The position numbers and the translations under genes were made by a program. Positions 14,499 through 24,472 of a DNA stretch of 64,000 nucleotides are shown one piece after another; the stretch's first letter is position 1, and each line of letters opens with the position of its first letter. The stretch spans positions 47,501 through 111,500 of the forward strand of contig JAHITJ010000117.1 in the NCBI GenBank assembly GCA_018817795.1, read 5' to 3'. The stretch comes from Myxococcota bacterium (lineage in GTDB: Bacteria > Myxococcota_A > Polyangia > HGW-17). The notes beneath the pieces were generated by a model. The model had not been told where the DNA came from and did not search any database. It saw only the letters and a list, made by a program, of their open reading frames with translations.

Positions 14499-14906
14499 GG
14501 AGTACCTCCGGACTGGACGGGGGGCTTTGTAAGCGAAATCCGTGCCAAATCCCGATTTTAGTGTCAGAAATTTCATTTCCCTGTTGTGACGGTATTTTTT
14601 TGCCCTGGAACTTTATGGACAGGAGTTAGTGGCTATTGCAAATGAATGCCCTTTCCCTGCTTTTCGCGTATCACGTCGGACAAAAACCGGGTGTTTTTTG
14701 GTTTATTTGTACACTTTTGTATCAAAAACGTAATAAAACACCCATGCCGCCCATATATTCAAACGCTTATGTACTTTATAACGCCCTTTATGTTTCATTT
14801 ATGTACTTTTACGCCTTCCCCGAGTTCATTGACAACTCCGGGGACTGTCTGATATGAAAGCTGTCGACCGCGGACGATCCCCGGTCGTCGGCACCCAGGA
14901 ATTCCC

Positions 14907-15737
14907 ATGCGCTATTCTTTTTGTGTACTTGATATTGACGGCACCCTGACCAATGGGTTTAACACCTACCACCCCCGGGTCGTGGATCGTGTACGCGCCT
15001 ACCGGGAGCGGGGTGGCACCGTCGCGCTGCTCTCGGGCCGGCTGCCCTGCGGCATGCTCGAGCCCGCACGCCTGCTGGAGTTGCCGGCCGGGACGCTCAT
15101 CGGCGGCGGCGACGGCGCGGTGCTGGCCGTCCTCAACGCCGACGGCACCCTGGAATGGGCCTGGACCCGGGCCCTGTCGGTAGAGACCCTGCTTCCCCAT
15201 CTGGTCGCCGCGGACCAACCCGGCCTCGCGCTGACCCCTACGCGCGTGATCGCCGTGGGCACCACCGAAAAAATCACATACCGGCTGGCATCGATCACCT
15301 CTCCGGTGGTGCATCCCCTGCCCGATTGGACAAAGCTCCCGGAGGCCCTCGCCGGCGAGCCGCTGGTCGGGGTCCGCTTCATCCTCGAACGGGCCGCCGC
15401 GGTGAGCCTGATCGCACGGTTCTCCGTAGTGCCGGAGGGGGATCAGGAGGTCTTCGACAACCAGGAATTCACCCATCAAAACGTGGGCTTTTCCATCCGT
15501 CCCACCGGCAGCGACAAGGGCACCGCCCTCGAGCGTATGATCGCCGCGGCCGGATTCTCGAAGGAATCCACCGCCGCCTTCGGCGACTGGATCACCGACA
15601 TCCCGATGATGCGCAGTGCAGGCTTCTCCAGCGCTCCCAGCGACGCCCTGAAAGCCGTGCGCGAGGCGGCCACCCGCGTCTCGGCCCACACCATCAGTGA
15701 CGGCTGGCTCGCCACCGAGATGGATCTTTTGCAGTAG
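14907..15737 (+). CDS. HAD-superfamily (Cof-like) hydrolase
   Basis: FCVLDIDGTLTNGFNTYHPRVVDRVRAYRERGGTVALLSGR; late FGDWITDIPMMRSAG motif IV. Confidence 0.85.
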   Translation: MRYSFCVLDIDGTLTNGFNTYHPRVVDRVRAYRERGGTVALLSGRLPCGMLEPARLLELPAGTLIGGGDGAVLAVLNADGTLEWAWTRALSVETLLPHLVAADQPGLALTPTRVIAVGTTEKITYRLASITSPVVHPLPDWTKLPEALAGEPLVGVRFILERAAAVSLIARFSVVPEGDQEVFDNQEFTHQNVGFSIRPTGSDKGTALERMIAAAGFSKESTAAFGDWITDIPMMRSAGFSSAPSDALKAVREAATRVSAHTISDGWLATEMDLLQ

Positions 15738-15811
15738 TTTCGGAGGATGATCCCGCGCCCTTTTGCGGCCGCCTCAAATGGCCGGCTTTGGCCGGGTCAG
15801 ATGCCTTCGTC

Positions 15812-17338
15812 TCACGGAGCCTTCGCCGACGTGTATGACTTCACCACCCAGGCGCCCTTCTCCTTCGTGATGCGGGACAGGGCGGTCTGTCCGCCGACAT
15901 AGAGATCCCCTTCCGTGGACAGGTACAGGCACCGCAGGAACTTCTGGGCGGAAAGGTCGAAGAACCTGGTCTTTCCGTTTTCCTCCAGCGTCACGCCCTT
16001 GTTGTAGTGCAGGTACCAGGTGCGACCCCTGGACTTGTCCACACGCAGGTCGGACGCCTTGTCCATCGCAGGTCCCGCTGGTACGAAGCGATCCGCCGCG
16101 GGGTCGAACCGGAAGAAGCCGTCGGCGAAGTCCATCACCCAGAGACGCTTTTGGGCATCCACGACCAGGCGTCGGGGATCCGAGCCGGGATAGCCGGCGC
16201 TCTTCCGGGCGTATTTCACCCAGCCGCCGCCGGCACGCCTCCGGAGCCCCCTGAGGAGGTCGACCGCCCAGAGCTCCCCCGTCGGCGAGAACACCGTCTG
16301 AAAGGGGTCCCAACCCGGCGACACCTGCTCGACGAACCGGTCCGTGGCGGCATCGTACTCCCAGTGTTGACGCCTCCACATCACATGCAGTCTCCCCCGG
16401 TTGTCCAGGAAGACGCGGTAGGTACCGGCGTGCTTGGCTGGGTCAAACTTCAGATATTCCTTCCAGACCGTGCCGTCCCAGCGAGCCAGGGACCCCGATG
16501 ATCCGGCCCAAAGCCGGCCCGAATATGACACCAGCGACCCCGTGAGGCCACGCTTGTGCACGGACATGATCTGGTGCGTCTTCAAATCCCAGAAGGCCAC
16601 ACCGGCCTGGGAAGCCACCGCGAGCTGGCCAAAATGGGAGACCATCTCGGTGGCCTGCAGAAAGCCCGGATCCAGTTGGCCTGCCGGCAGGGGACAATAT
16701 TTCTTGTACGCGCCGATGTACTCCATGATCGACTTCACAGCCTCGGGTTTGAGGTTGCGACCGGACTCCGGGAAGCGGTCGAGGACCGCCTGCACCAGGC
16801 TGTACACCTGGCACCAGTCCTTGTCCGGCGTGTTCTGCACGGTGATCAGCGCGGCGATCATGGCGATCGTGAAGTCCGCCGGCGAGCGCAGGACGGCCTC
16901 CGCCAGCAGCACCTTGGGCTGCGCCGCCCACAAACCGCCGCGGGCCTTCTCCAGCGGCTCGAACTTGAAGTAGTCATGCATCGCCAGCAGGTAGCCCAGC
17001 GTCATCAGTTCGTCTGCCGCGAGATCTCCTGACGACAGGGCCTTCCCCTGCTTGCGGTATTTTCCCTCGAGTGCCTTGACGAAGGACTGGGCGTTGCCGG
17101 TGGGGTCCTTTTGCCACGAGAGCGCGTTCACGCAGGCCGCCTTCTGATCCGTGGGCGCCCTTCCGAGCAGGAAGTTAAGCACGGGCGTTGAGAGGCGACC
17201 GCTGCGGGCGGCCACCACTCCCGCCTGGGCATAGTGCTGGTGAAACCCGGTGCTGGTGATCGGCGAGTCGGCCAAAGCCGGCCCGGGAAATCCCAGGGAA
17301 ACAAGGAAAACAAGGATGAAAAGCGACCAATTTCTCAT
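15812..17338 (-). CDS. Secreted beta-propeller-like protein
   Basis: Signal peptide MRNWSLFILVFLVSLGFPGPALA; repeated LWVMDFADGFFRFDP / GELWAVDLLRGLRRR-type propeller blades. Confidence 0.6.
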   Translation of the reverse strand: MRNWSLFILVFLVSLGFPGPALADSPITSTGFHQHYAQAGVVAARSGRLSTPVLNFLLGRAPTDQKAACVNALSWQKDPTGNAQSFVKALEGKYRKQGKALSSGDLAADELMTLGYLLAMHDYFKFEPLEKARGGLWAAQPKVLLAEAVLRSPADFTIAMIAALITVQNTPDKDWCQVYSLVQAVLDRFPESGRNLKPEAVKSIMEYIGAYKKYCPLPAGQLDPGFLQATEMVSHFGQLAVASQAGVAFWDLKTHQIMSVHKRGLTGSLVSYSGRLWAGSSGSLARWDGTVWKEYLKFDPAKHAGTYRVFLDNRGRLHVMWRRQHWEYDAATDRFVEQVSPGWDPFQTVFSPTGELWAVDLLRGLRRRAGGGWVKYARKSAGYPGSDPRRLVVDAQKRLWVMDFADGFFRFDPAADRFVPAGPAMDKASDLRVDKSRGRTWYLHYNKGVTLEENGKTRFFDLSAQKFLRCLYLSTEGDLYVGGQTALSRITKEKGAWVVKSYTSAKAP

Positions 17339-17437
17339 GTCATGAACTCCCTTGAAGGAGGATTCGACGATCCGCAGGGGGATTCTATTGCATTTGGTGC
17401 CCATTTTTCGATATTTTTCACACTCTAGAGGTGACCC

Positions 17438-20400
17438 TTGTCCGGACCCAGGAAGAAATCTCCCCATATCACCATCCGCCTGAAACCCCGTCATGACTTC
17501 TCCGACGGCTCCTTCTGTCCCCTGACGCTGCCGACGGTGGTGGACGCGGTGTTCCTCGAGCCGCGGACCGCGGCGGCGGCCGTGGAGCGGGCAAGCGCCC
17601 ATCTGATGTGCCGCTTCACACCCGGCGAGTATGCCTTCGCGCTGCAGCGTGAGGACCCTCTGCTGGTGCGCGTGCCCGAAGACTTCTCCGCCGAGATTCA
17701 CGTCGCCTGCGCCCGCGTGGACGGAGCGGACACGCCTGTGGTCACCTCGCTGGAGATCGTGTTCAACCGTCCGCTGTTGCTGGACAACGTTCTTCCGACG
17801 CTCTTCGTGCTGCCGAAACTGTTCGATGATCACGACTGGTCGGCGTGGCGCGGGGCCGCCCGACAGATGGGACTGGGCGAGATCCAGTCGGCCTTCTCCC
17901 GTTTCACGAAGAACTTGGGCAGGCACGTCAGGGAGGGCGTGGACGAGCTCGGCGATCCGGTCCTGCAGGAAAAACTGAAAACCGCGGCGAAATCCGTGGG
18001 CGGCATGTTCGAACAGTTGTCCGACCGCCTGCGCGGGAGGGATCCCAACCTGCCTTGCGTGTTCCTGACGCGCGTCTGCGGCCTACCGAAGAACCGGCAG
18101 GGACACCGCGAGATCGACTTCGCCTTCACCGGTGAGATCGGCTGGCCCGGCCGGATCCTCCACAGGTTCCATGAGGTGGTGCTGCCCAAGACACTCATCC
18201 CCTCGCTGCACGGCGAGCTTGCTGACCTGCTGACCGCGGAGCCGATGTCCTCGGCCTACCTGCACCTGGAGCAGATCGCGGGCCTGTCCATGGCACGCAG
18301 CGCGGCACGCATGCTCGACTCGGTCGAGGGCGCCTGGAAGATCCAGATCACGCGCCCCCAGGCGCTCTTCGAGGCCCGGCTGCACGATCACGCGCGGGTG
18401 CAGGTCGAGGCCGAGCTTGCCGACCTCACGATCTCCGGGATGCTGCAGGGCACCCAGGGACCCGAGCGTTTCACCGCGGAGGCCCGCGACATCGAGATCG
18501 AGCAGAAGGACCGGAAACTCTCCTGTGACCTGACCCTGGAGATCGGCGCCAGGACGCCGGGCATGCTGCCCTGCGAGGCCGGCGTCCTGCGGCTGTTCGG
18601 CGGTGGGGGCGCCAGCGGAGCAAATGCAGGCTGCGGGAGCGCCGATGCCGACCTGCGCCTGGGGCTGCACCTGCATCCGGAGTCCACGCTGGGCGCCGTG
18701 GACCTGCTCGTACGCTACTTTCATCCGTACATCCGGGGCGGATCGGAGTTTCCCGTCCGTCTCGACGAGGGCGTGGTCTCCCTTGACCTCGAACTGACCT
18801 CTGGCGGATCCGGCGAGCCCTGGGTCCTGTCCCAGTTGAGCGCCTCCTCCCGTTCCACCTTCGAAGTCACCGCGGCGGCATCGATCAATGACGGTCGCTC
18901 ACGCGTTGAACCCGAGACCCTGCAGGGTGTCCTGTCCGCCTCGGCCGGGGTCCTTCCGGAAGGCGGCCTCCATGCGCGACTCGAGGGAGACTGCGCCTTT
19001 CAGGTGGGCGCCCGTGTCGAGATCGACGCCTTTCCAGAGCTCGGACTCGACGACGGATTTCTCGACGCGAAGGTCGCCGGGACGGTCCGGTTCGACTTGC
19101 ACACCGCCGTGCACGACACGGAGCCGGCAAGGATGGCCTTCGATGGATCCCGTTTCGACGCGAAGATCACCGATCTGGGTCTTTGGGCATCTGGTTATGG
19201 GTTCGAGTTCCCCGAGGGGCTCGATCTTTCCATGGAGGTCGACCGCATGGAGATCGACGCCACCGGCCGCGGCAGCACCCAGGCAGGCCTTGGTTGGTCC
19301 ATGAACGGATTCTCCCCCGTACTCTCGTCTGGCGCCGACCGCGTGGAGGTGCTCGTGCCGGAACTATGGAGCGGCCGCATCCGGCTGGACCTTGACCCCA
19401 TGGGGCACCTTGAGGTGTCCGGAGTGCACTCCGGCCGCCACGCCGGCGGTCTGTACGACGCACACTTCTGGAATGCTCTCCTCAACCCGGGCGCGGAGCC
19501 CGCGCGATGGATGGAGATCTTCCTCGACGACGACGCCATGGACAAGGTGGTCCGCTCCCTGGGCCTGTTCCATGCCGAGGGAGCCAAGGCGCTCGACCGC
19601 ATGCGGAAACTCGCGCTGCGGGCCCGCGACATCCTCGATGACATGGGCGTGAAGAAACCCGGGGACTTCCTGCCGGCTCACCGGCTGGCCACCTTTGCCT
19701 CACGCCTGGCATGCGAATCCGAGGAAATGGAACCCGAGTGGCACGAGCTTACGCTGCAGGTCGTCTCCGGCCGAGGGCTCGACGTACCCCACCTGCGCCG
19801 CCTGCTCGACCGCGTCTTGCCGGAGCACCAACTCCACTTCGAGATCGACCGCATGCTGCGCATCGCGGCGCTGCTGCTGGCGCCCACCGAGCCGGTTCCT
19901 CCCCCCCGCGAGACCGAGGTGCAGCCGCTGGCCCTGTCCATCGAGCACACCTTCCTGCGCGAGCTCCCCTGCGCGGCCGATCTGGTCGCAGTGGCCGATT
20001 CCGCCCCCACCGCAGACCGGTTGACCATCTTCGCTGGCCTTGCCCACTACTTCACGCTGAACCAGCTACGGCACCTCGCCTCCAGACCGTCACTCCCCTG
20101 GCATCCGGCCGATCGCGCCCGCGTGCACCTGATCCTCCACCTGAAGGAACGGATCGAGGCCTTCTCCGAGCACTTCGGCGGCGTGGGGCACCTTTTCCAG
20201 CCCTGGGCGCTGTCGTTCTTCCTCGGCGAGGCCGCTGCCGCGGATCTTCCACACAACCGTCCCCCGTTACGTTGGATCGCACGTGACCGCGACCTCACGG
20301 TCGCCAGGGACCGCGACCTCCCCGGATGGCGCCTCGATCCCGCCCGGATCCTGCAGGGCGTCCTCGGGCCCCATGACATCGCAGTGCTGCTGCAGTGCGG

Positions 20401-22168
20401 GCTGGCTTCCCCGACGACCACGCGCACGGTGCAGGTGAACCAGCATTTGCTGTTTACGCTCCTGTCACGTGCGCCCCACGCCGGCCTCCGACAAGTGCTG
20501 TGCGTGCTCGGACAGAACAGCGAGCGCCTCCTCTCCCATGTGCTGTACGGTCTCTTCAACCAGTCGCAGAACCTGCTGCGGGAGCCCGTGGACATGGCGG
20601 CGCTCGTGGAGCGGGCCACCGGCGTCCCGATGCCGCGCCAGGCGCAGTACCTCGCCCAGGGACGCCACGCCCGGGAGAGCTACTATGAGGCGCTGTCTCG
20701 TGCCGCGGCATCTTTGATGGAACAGTTCGACACCGAGAACGCCCTGTTCTCGCATCTGCGCGCCTTCCGGCATCCGGCGCCCTCGATACTTCCAGCCGGC
20801 GCGCTGCCCAACGCGAAGGCGGCCCGTGAGGCCATCGCCCATGCGGACAAATTGTCCGCCGCATGCACCTTCTCGACGCGAGAGAAGACTCGTCGCGCCA
20901 AGGCCATCGCCGCGCATGAGGCCGCCGCGTCCGCCTGTCGCGAGGTCCTGTCCACTGACGCCCGGGCCTTCTCGGAGCCCTGGTTCAAGGACTACATGTC
21001 CCGCCACTTTGAGGCGCTGCAGGTGCTCTCGATCGTGCGCAACCACGAGGAGGACATCGATCGCGTCCGCCCATGGATCACCCGCCGCACGGGCCGGGAG
21101 CACTTCGAGGGGGAGCAGGATCTGGCCCACACCGTGATCGGGGCGCTGTACCACGACGCGGCCGACGCGAAGGCCGTGTGGGAGGATCCGCTGGTCCGCC
21201 TGCTGTGGGACCCGCCGGCGGAAAAGCTGGATTTCTCCATCGTCAGTTGCATGGGGGTCATCACCGAGGGTTCGCGCGGCACCGAGCTCGACGAGACGTT
21301 CGCCCGGCTGCTCATCCGTCGGGGCATCGACACGGTGCGCGCCGACACGGCGACCGCTCGATCCCTGGAGTACAACGCGCAGAAGGCCATCGAGGCCATC
21401 GAGACGCTGAGGACGCCCTACGGACTGGTCGGCTACTCCCAGGGCTGCGCCAACGCCCTGTGCGCGGAATCGAAGATGATCTCCGGCCCGCCGCAACTTC
21501 AGGAGCTGGCCCGCGGCCTGCGCGGCCGGATGTTCCTGTTCTCGGCGATCAACGGCTCGGCCCACGGCACCTGCGGCGACTGGAAGTTCTACCGTGCCAT
21601 GGTGGAGATGGACCGCTTCATGAAGCACTACCAGGGCGTCTTCTCGGGACCGGCCATGCGATTCGTGCTGCAGAACCTCAGTGCGCTGCTGGACTCGCGT
21701 ATGTTCATCCAGAACTTCGGCGGCATGGCCAGCCTCTCGTACGATGGCGTGGCCGCGCTGGCCCGTGAGGGTCAGTTCCGCGACGTCGTCCCCACGTGCA
21801 TGCTGCGCGGCATCGTCGAGCCCGAGACGCTTCCGGAGGCCCTGGACCTGCTCGCCCACAGCCTCGCTGCCCAGCTGCCCGATCCGCGCCATGACACCCA
21901 GGTGCAGGTCGAGGAGGCAGTGGGACACTTCGTCTACGTGCGCAACGCCTGGGCCGACGTGCTGCGCCGCTGCGACGTCGGCGCCCGCATCCAGGGCACA
22001 CACCACTGGTCCCCGCTGCTCAAGGAAGTCGAGTTCCTCACCACCGACCGCGACCGCGAACAGTGCATCTACGACGTGCCCAAGGACCGCCACATCTTCC
22101 CCTGGATCGATTTGCTGCACCGCTTCGGATTCATCGGGGAGAAAAAATCGGAAGATAAGAGAAGATAG
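17438..22168 (+). CDS. Very large (1576 aa) uncharacterised protein with C-terminal alpha/beta-hydrolase-like domain
   Basis: Single long ORF from TTG; GLVGYSQGCANAL nucleophile-elbow-like GxSxG near the C-terminus; beta-rich repetitive N-terminal half. Confidence 0.75.
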   Translation: MSGPRKKSPHITIRLKPRHDFSDGSFCPLTLPTVVDAVFLEPRTAAAAVERASAHLMCRFTPGEYAFALQREDPLLVRVPEDFSAEIHVACARVDGADTPVVTSLEIVFNRPLLLDNVLPTLFVLPKLFDDHDWSAWRGAARQMGLGEIQSAFSRFTKNLGRHVREGVDELGDPVLQEKLKTAAKSVGGMFEQLSDRLRGRDPNLPCVFLTRVCGLPKNRQGHREIDFAFTGEIGWPGRILHRFHEVVLPKTLIPSLHGELADLLTAEPMSSAYLHLEQIAGLSMARSAARMLDSVEGAWKIQITRPQALFEARLHDHARVQVEAELADLTISGMLQGTQGPERFTAEARDIEIEQKDRKLSCDLTLEIGARTPGMLPCEAGVLRLFGGGGASGANAGCGSADADLRLGLHLHPESTLGAVDLLVRYFHPYIRGGSEFPVRLDEGVVSLDLELTSGGSGEPWVLSQLSASSRSTFEVTAAASINDGRSRVEPETLQGVLSASAGVLPEGGLHARLEGDCAFQVGARVEIDAFPELGLDDGFLDAKVAGTVRFDLHTAVHDTEPARMAFDGSRFDAKITDLGLWASGYGFEFPEGLDLSMEVDRMEIDATGRGSTQAGLGWSMNGFSPVLSSGADRVEVLVPELWSGRIRLDLDPMGHLEVSGVHSGRHAGGLYDAHFWNALLNPGAEPARWMEIFLDDDAMDKVVRSLGLFHAEGAKALDRMRKLALRARDILDDMGVKKPGDFLPAHRLATFASRLACESEEMEPEWHELTLQVVSGRGLDVPHLRRLLDRVLPEHQLHFEIDRMLRIAALLLAPTEPVPPPRETEVQPLALSIEHTFLRELPCAADLVAVADSAPTADRLTIFAGLAHYFTLNQLRHLASRPSLPWHPADRARVHLILHLKERIEAFSEHFGGVGHLFQPWALSFFLGEAAAADLPHNRPPLRWIARDRDLTVARDRDLPGWRLDPARILQGVLGPHDIAVLLQCGLASPTTTRTVQVNQHLLFTLLSRAPHAGLRQVLCVLGQNSERLLSHVLYGLFNQSQNLLREPVDMAALVERATGVPMPRQAQYLAQGRHARESYYEALSRAAASLMEQFDTENALFSHLRAFRHPAPSILPAGALPNAKAAREAIAHADKLSAACTFSTREKTRRAKAIAAHEAAASACREVLSTDARAFSEPWFKDYMSRHFEALQVLSIVRNHEEDIDRVRPWITRRTGREHFEGEQDLAHTVIGALYHDAADAKAVWEDPLVRLLWDPPAEKLDFSIVSCMGVITEGSRGTELDETFARLLIRRGIDTVRADTATARSLEYNAQKAIEAIETLRTPYGLVGYSQGCANALCAESKMISGPPQLQELARGLRGRMFLFSAINGSAHGTCGDWKFYRAMVEMDRFMKHYQGVFSGPAMRFVLQNLSALLDSRMFIQNFGGMASLSYDGVAALAREGQFRDVVPTCMLRGIVEPETLPEALDLLAHSLAAQLPDPRHDTQVQVEEAVGHFVYVRNAWADVLRRCDVGARIQGTHHWSPLLKEVEFLTTDRDREQCIYDVPKDRHIFPWIDLLHRFGFIGEKKSEDKRR

Positions 22169-22190
22169 AGAGGGCGGTCCCATGGGCAGG

Positions 22191-22232
22191 TCGGACTTAT
22201 CGGACGAGTCGGACCGGTCGGACCGGTCGGAC
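22191..22232 (+). repeat. TCGGACNNN tandem array, five copies at exact 9-nt period
   Basis: TCGGAC at 22191, 22200, 22209, 22218 and 22227. Confidence 0.9.
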
Positions 22233-22323
22233 AGGGCCGCCCTGAAGAAGAGAAGAAAAGAATTCCGCGCCCGGCGGCTTCCCTTCCCCTACGCCGCCCG
22301 CCGGCGGCGTTGCGGAAATGAAG

Positions 22324-22366
22324 CCCCTGGTTGAAGCGACCGGAAACCGGTCACTTCAACCAGGGG
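22324..22366. terminator. Strong hairpin between convergent genes, likely bidirectional terminator
   Basis: CCCCTGGTTGAAGCGACCGG-AAA-CCGGTCACTTCAACCAGGGG, 20-bp stem with a single mismatch. Confidence 0.7.
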
Positions 22367-22390
22367 ACCAAGAGGAAAGACCTCTCTGTA

Positions 22391-24283
22391 CTACCGGCAG
22401 ATGAACATCAGGTTGAAGTTCTCGATGACGCCGGTGTCGGTCGAGGCGAGATCACGCACGAACAGGCGCCAGTTGCCGGCCATGCCCTGGTGGGCGGTGT
22501 AGACGACCTGGCCGCCGACGGCGAGGTTGTCGGTGCCCGCGCCGGTGCGGTTGTGCAGGTTGACCACCGCGCCGGAGGGGTCAATCAGGTCGACGATCAG
22601 ATCGCCGATATAGGTGTGCAGGATCGAGAAGCTCACGACCACCTCGGGGGTGCCGCAGAAGGACGAGGTCACCTCGGCCACGGAGGAGGCACCCACGGAG
22701 GAGTTGTCCGGGATCGCCACGTTCTCGGTGCCCGACACGCTCATCGGCGGCAGGCTGCTCCGGTGCCAGGCGCAGGTGGATTCCACGCAGCGCCAGTTGC
22801 CCGGGACCATGATATGTGGCAGCGTGGCGCAGTCGTTGTCGACGGTGATCTCGGTGCACCAGGTCTCACCCTGGCAGGTGCCGGCGCCGCCGACCAGGCC
22901 CTTGCACAGCAGACCGTCCCGGCAGGAAGCGTCGATGGTGCAGGCGTCGCCCTCGAGACCGCCGGTGCGGGCGTCCTGGCAGTCGCCGTAGCAGGGGGCG
23001 TACGGATTGAAGCAGTGGTGCGGATTGCAGATCTGGTTCGCGGCGCAGTCGGTGTTTTCGTTGCACAGGCCCACGGGCAGCTGCTCGTAGAAGGAGACCA
23101 TCGCAACGTGGAAACCCCATCCGGTGACCGAGTAGTCCGAGGTCAACTGCACGTTGATCGTGTCGCCACGCACCTCGGGGGACCAGTACTCGGCGTAATC
23201 GCCGGTCAGGCGCACGGGGGCGAAGTTGGGGTCGGTGCCCGCCAGGGTCAGGTAATCATAGCCGGACTCGAGCTCGATGCGGGAGAAGTACAACTTGATG
23301 CGGGCCGCGCCCTCGTGGCGGAACTGCCAGCCCTGGCTCACGTTGTCGACGTACGGGTGGGCCGACTCGAGGTTCTGGACCAGATGGGAGGTCCAGGACC
23401 AGACGCCGGGCTGGGGCTGCTCGTCGCAGGTGACGCCGCAGGCGTTTTCGGTGCAGGTCACGGTGCCGGTGCACGTCGGACGGATCCACAGGTTGTCGGG
23501 GTTCTCGCAGTCGGCCGCGGTGGTGCAGTTGCCGGGATCAACGCACACACCGTTGCCGTCGGCATCGGCGCCGGCGCAATAGAGCATCGTGCCTCGGTTG
23601 ATGTAGCAGGACAGTCCCGAGGCGGGACCGCAGGGCTCACCCACGATGGCGATGCCCACGACATTGTGGCAGAACGCCCAGACGATCAGGCTGGTTTCGG
23701 AATACCAGCCCTCGGAGCGGCTTCCGATGGCGCCACAGGTGGGCGCGGCCTGGCCCGTGCACACCTCGAGTTTGATCAACTCGCCGGTGTCCTCCCAGTA
23801 CCAACCCTCCGAGCTCGTTCCGACGGCGTTGCATACGGGACGGTGCTGCAGGTTTTCGATGAGCTCATAGGTGTAGCGCGTGATCTTGAAACCCCAGCGA
23901 CGCACGGAGGCGTCGGAGGTGAGACGGATCTGCAAGCGGGGACCTTCCACACGGAAGGACTGGCCCGACAGGTTGCCCGTCAGGTGGTGGACCACGCGGC
24001 CGTCCTGATCGATCAGGTCGACGAAATCATACCGGCTCTCGGTCTCGAGCCGATCGAAGGTGACGTTGACCGCCATGGCCTCACCGGGGGCCTCGAGGGT
24101 CCACACCAGCCGGGCGTTGTTGGGATAGGAATGGGGGCTCTCGATGAGGGTCGTCGCCTCGACCACGGTCGTGGTGCCGGGGAAGGTGCCCAGATCGGCG
24201 GGGTCGTTGAGGTCCGGCGTGCAGCGGAACATCGAAAGGAACAGGGACAGTGACAGCAACAGGAAAAACAAACGGTTACGCAT
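22391..24283 (-). CDS. Secreted/lipoprotein with two CUB-like domains, Cys-rich linkers and a C-terminal proprotein-convertase P-domain
   Basis: Signal sequence with C at MFRC; CUB-like ESPHSYPNNARLVWTLEAPG and ESAHPYVDNVSQGWQFRHEG repeats; C-terminal VAIPDNSSVGASSVAEV...HTYIGDLIVDLIDPSGAVVNLHNR...GNWRLFVRDLA..DTGVIENFNLMF. Confidence 0.75.
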   Translation of the reverse strand: MRNRLFFLLLSLSLFLSMFRCTPDLNDPADLGTFPGTTTVVEATTLIESPHSYPNNARLVWTLEAPGEAMAVNVTFDRLETESRYDFVDLIDQDGRVVHHLTGNLSGQSFRVEGPRLQIRLTSDASVRRWGFKITRYTYELIENLQHRPVCNAVGTSSEGWYWEDTGELIKLEVCTGQAAPTCGAIGSRSEGWYSETSLIVWAFCHNVVGIAIVGEPCGPASGLSCYINRGTMLYCAGADADGNGVCVDPGNCTTAADCENPDNLWIRPTCTGTVTCTENACGVTCDEQPQPGVWSWTSHLVQNLESAHPYVDNVSQGWQFRHEGAARIKLYFSRIELESGYDYLTLAGTDPNFAPVRLTGDYAEYWSPEVRGDTINVQLTSDYSVTGWGFHVAMVSFYEQLPVGLCNENTDCAANQICNPHHCFNPYAPCYGDCQDARTGGLEGDACTIDASCRDGLLCKGLVGGAGTCQGETWCTEITVDNDCATLPHIMVPGNWRCVESTCAWHRSSLPPMSVSGTENVAIPDNSSVGASSVAEVTSSFCGTPEVVVSFSILHTYIGDLIVDLIDPSGAVVNLHNRTGAGTDNLAVGGQVVYTAHQGMAGNWRLFVRDLASTDTGVIENFNLMFICR

Positions 24284-24472
24284 GGAATACCTCTACAGAA
24301 AAAAACGATATCGACGCACATTTTGACCCAAAAATCACACATGTAAGACAGCGTGCGCGAATGCGGTGGAACATAGCCGTTTAACTTACCCTGTCAAGAA
24401 TTATTTTCTTTTTAGAATTTCCAATGATTTCAAATATTTATGAGAAAGTGACGGGCTGTGGGCGGGAATTAA

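Noticed and set aside
14577-14880. Mobile element insertion
   Set aside because: No transposase/integrase ORF or clear terminal inverted repeats with target duplication; only AT-richness and short repeats
20465-22183. 572-aa minus ORF antisense to the end of the giant gene
   Set aside because: Shadow ORF, no recognisable motif, H/D/V/G-rich composition
22191-22232. CRISPR array
   Set aside because: Period of 9 nt is far too short and there are no spacers or cas genes; no CRISPR-like repeats found elsewhere
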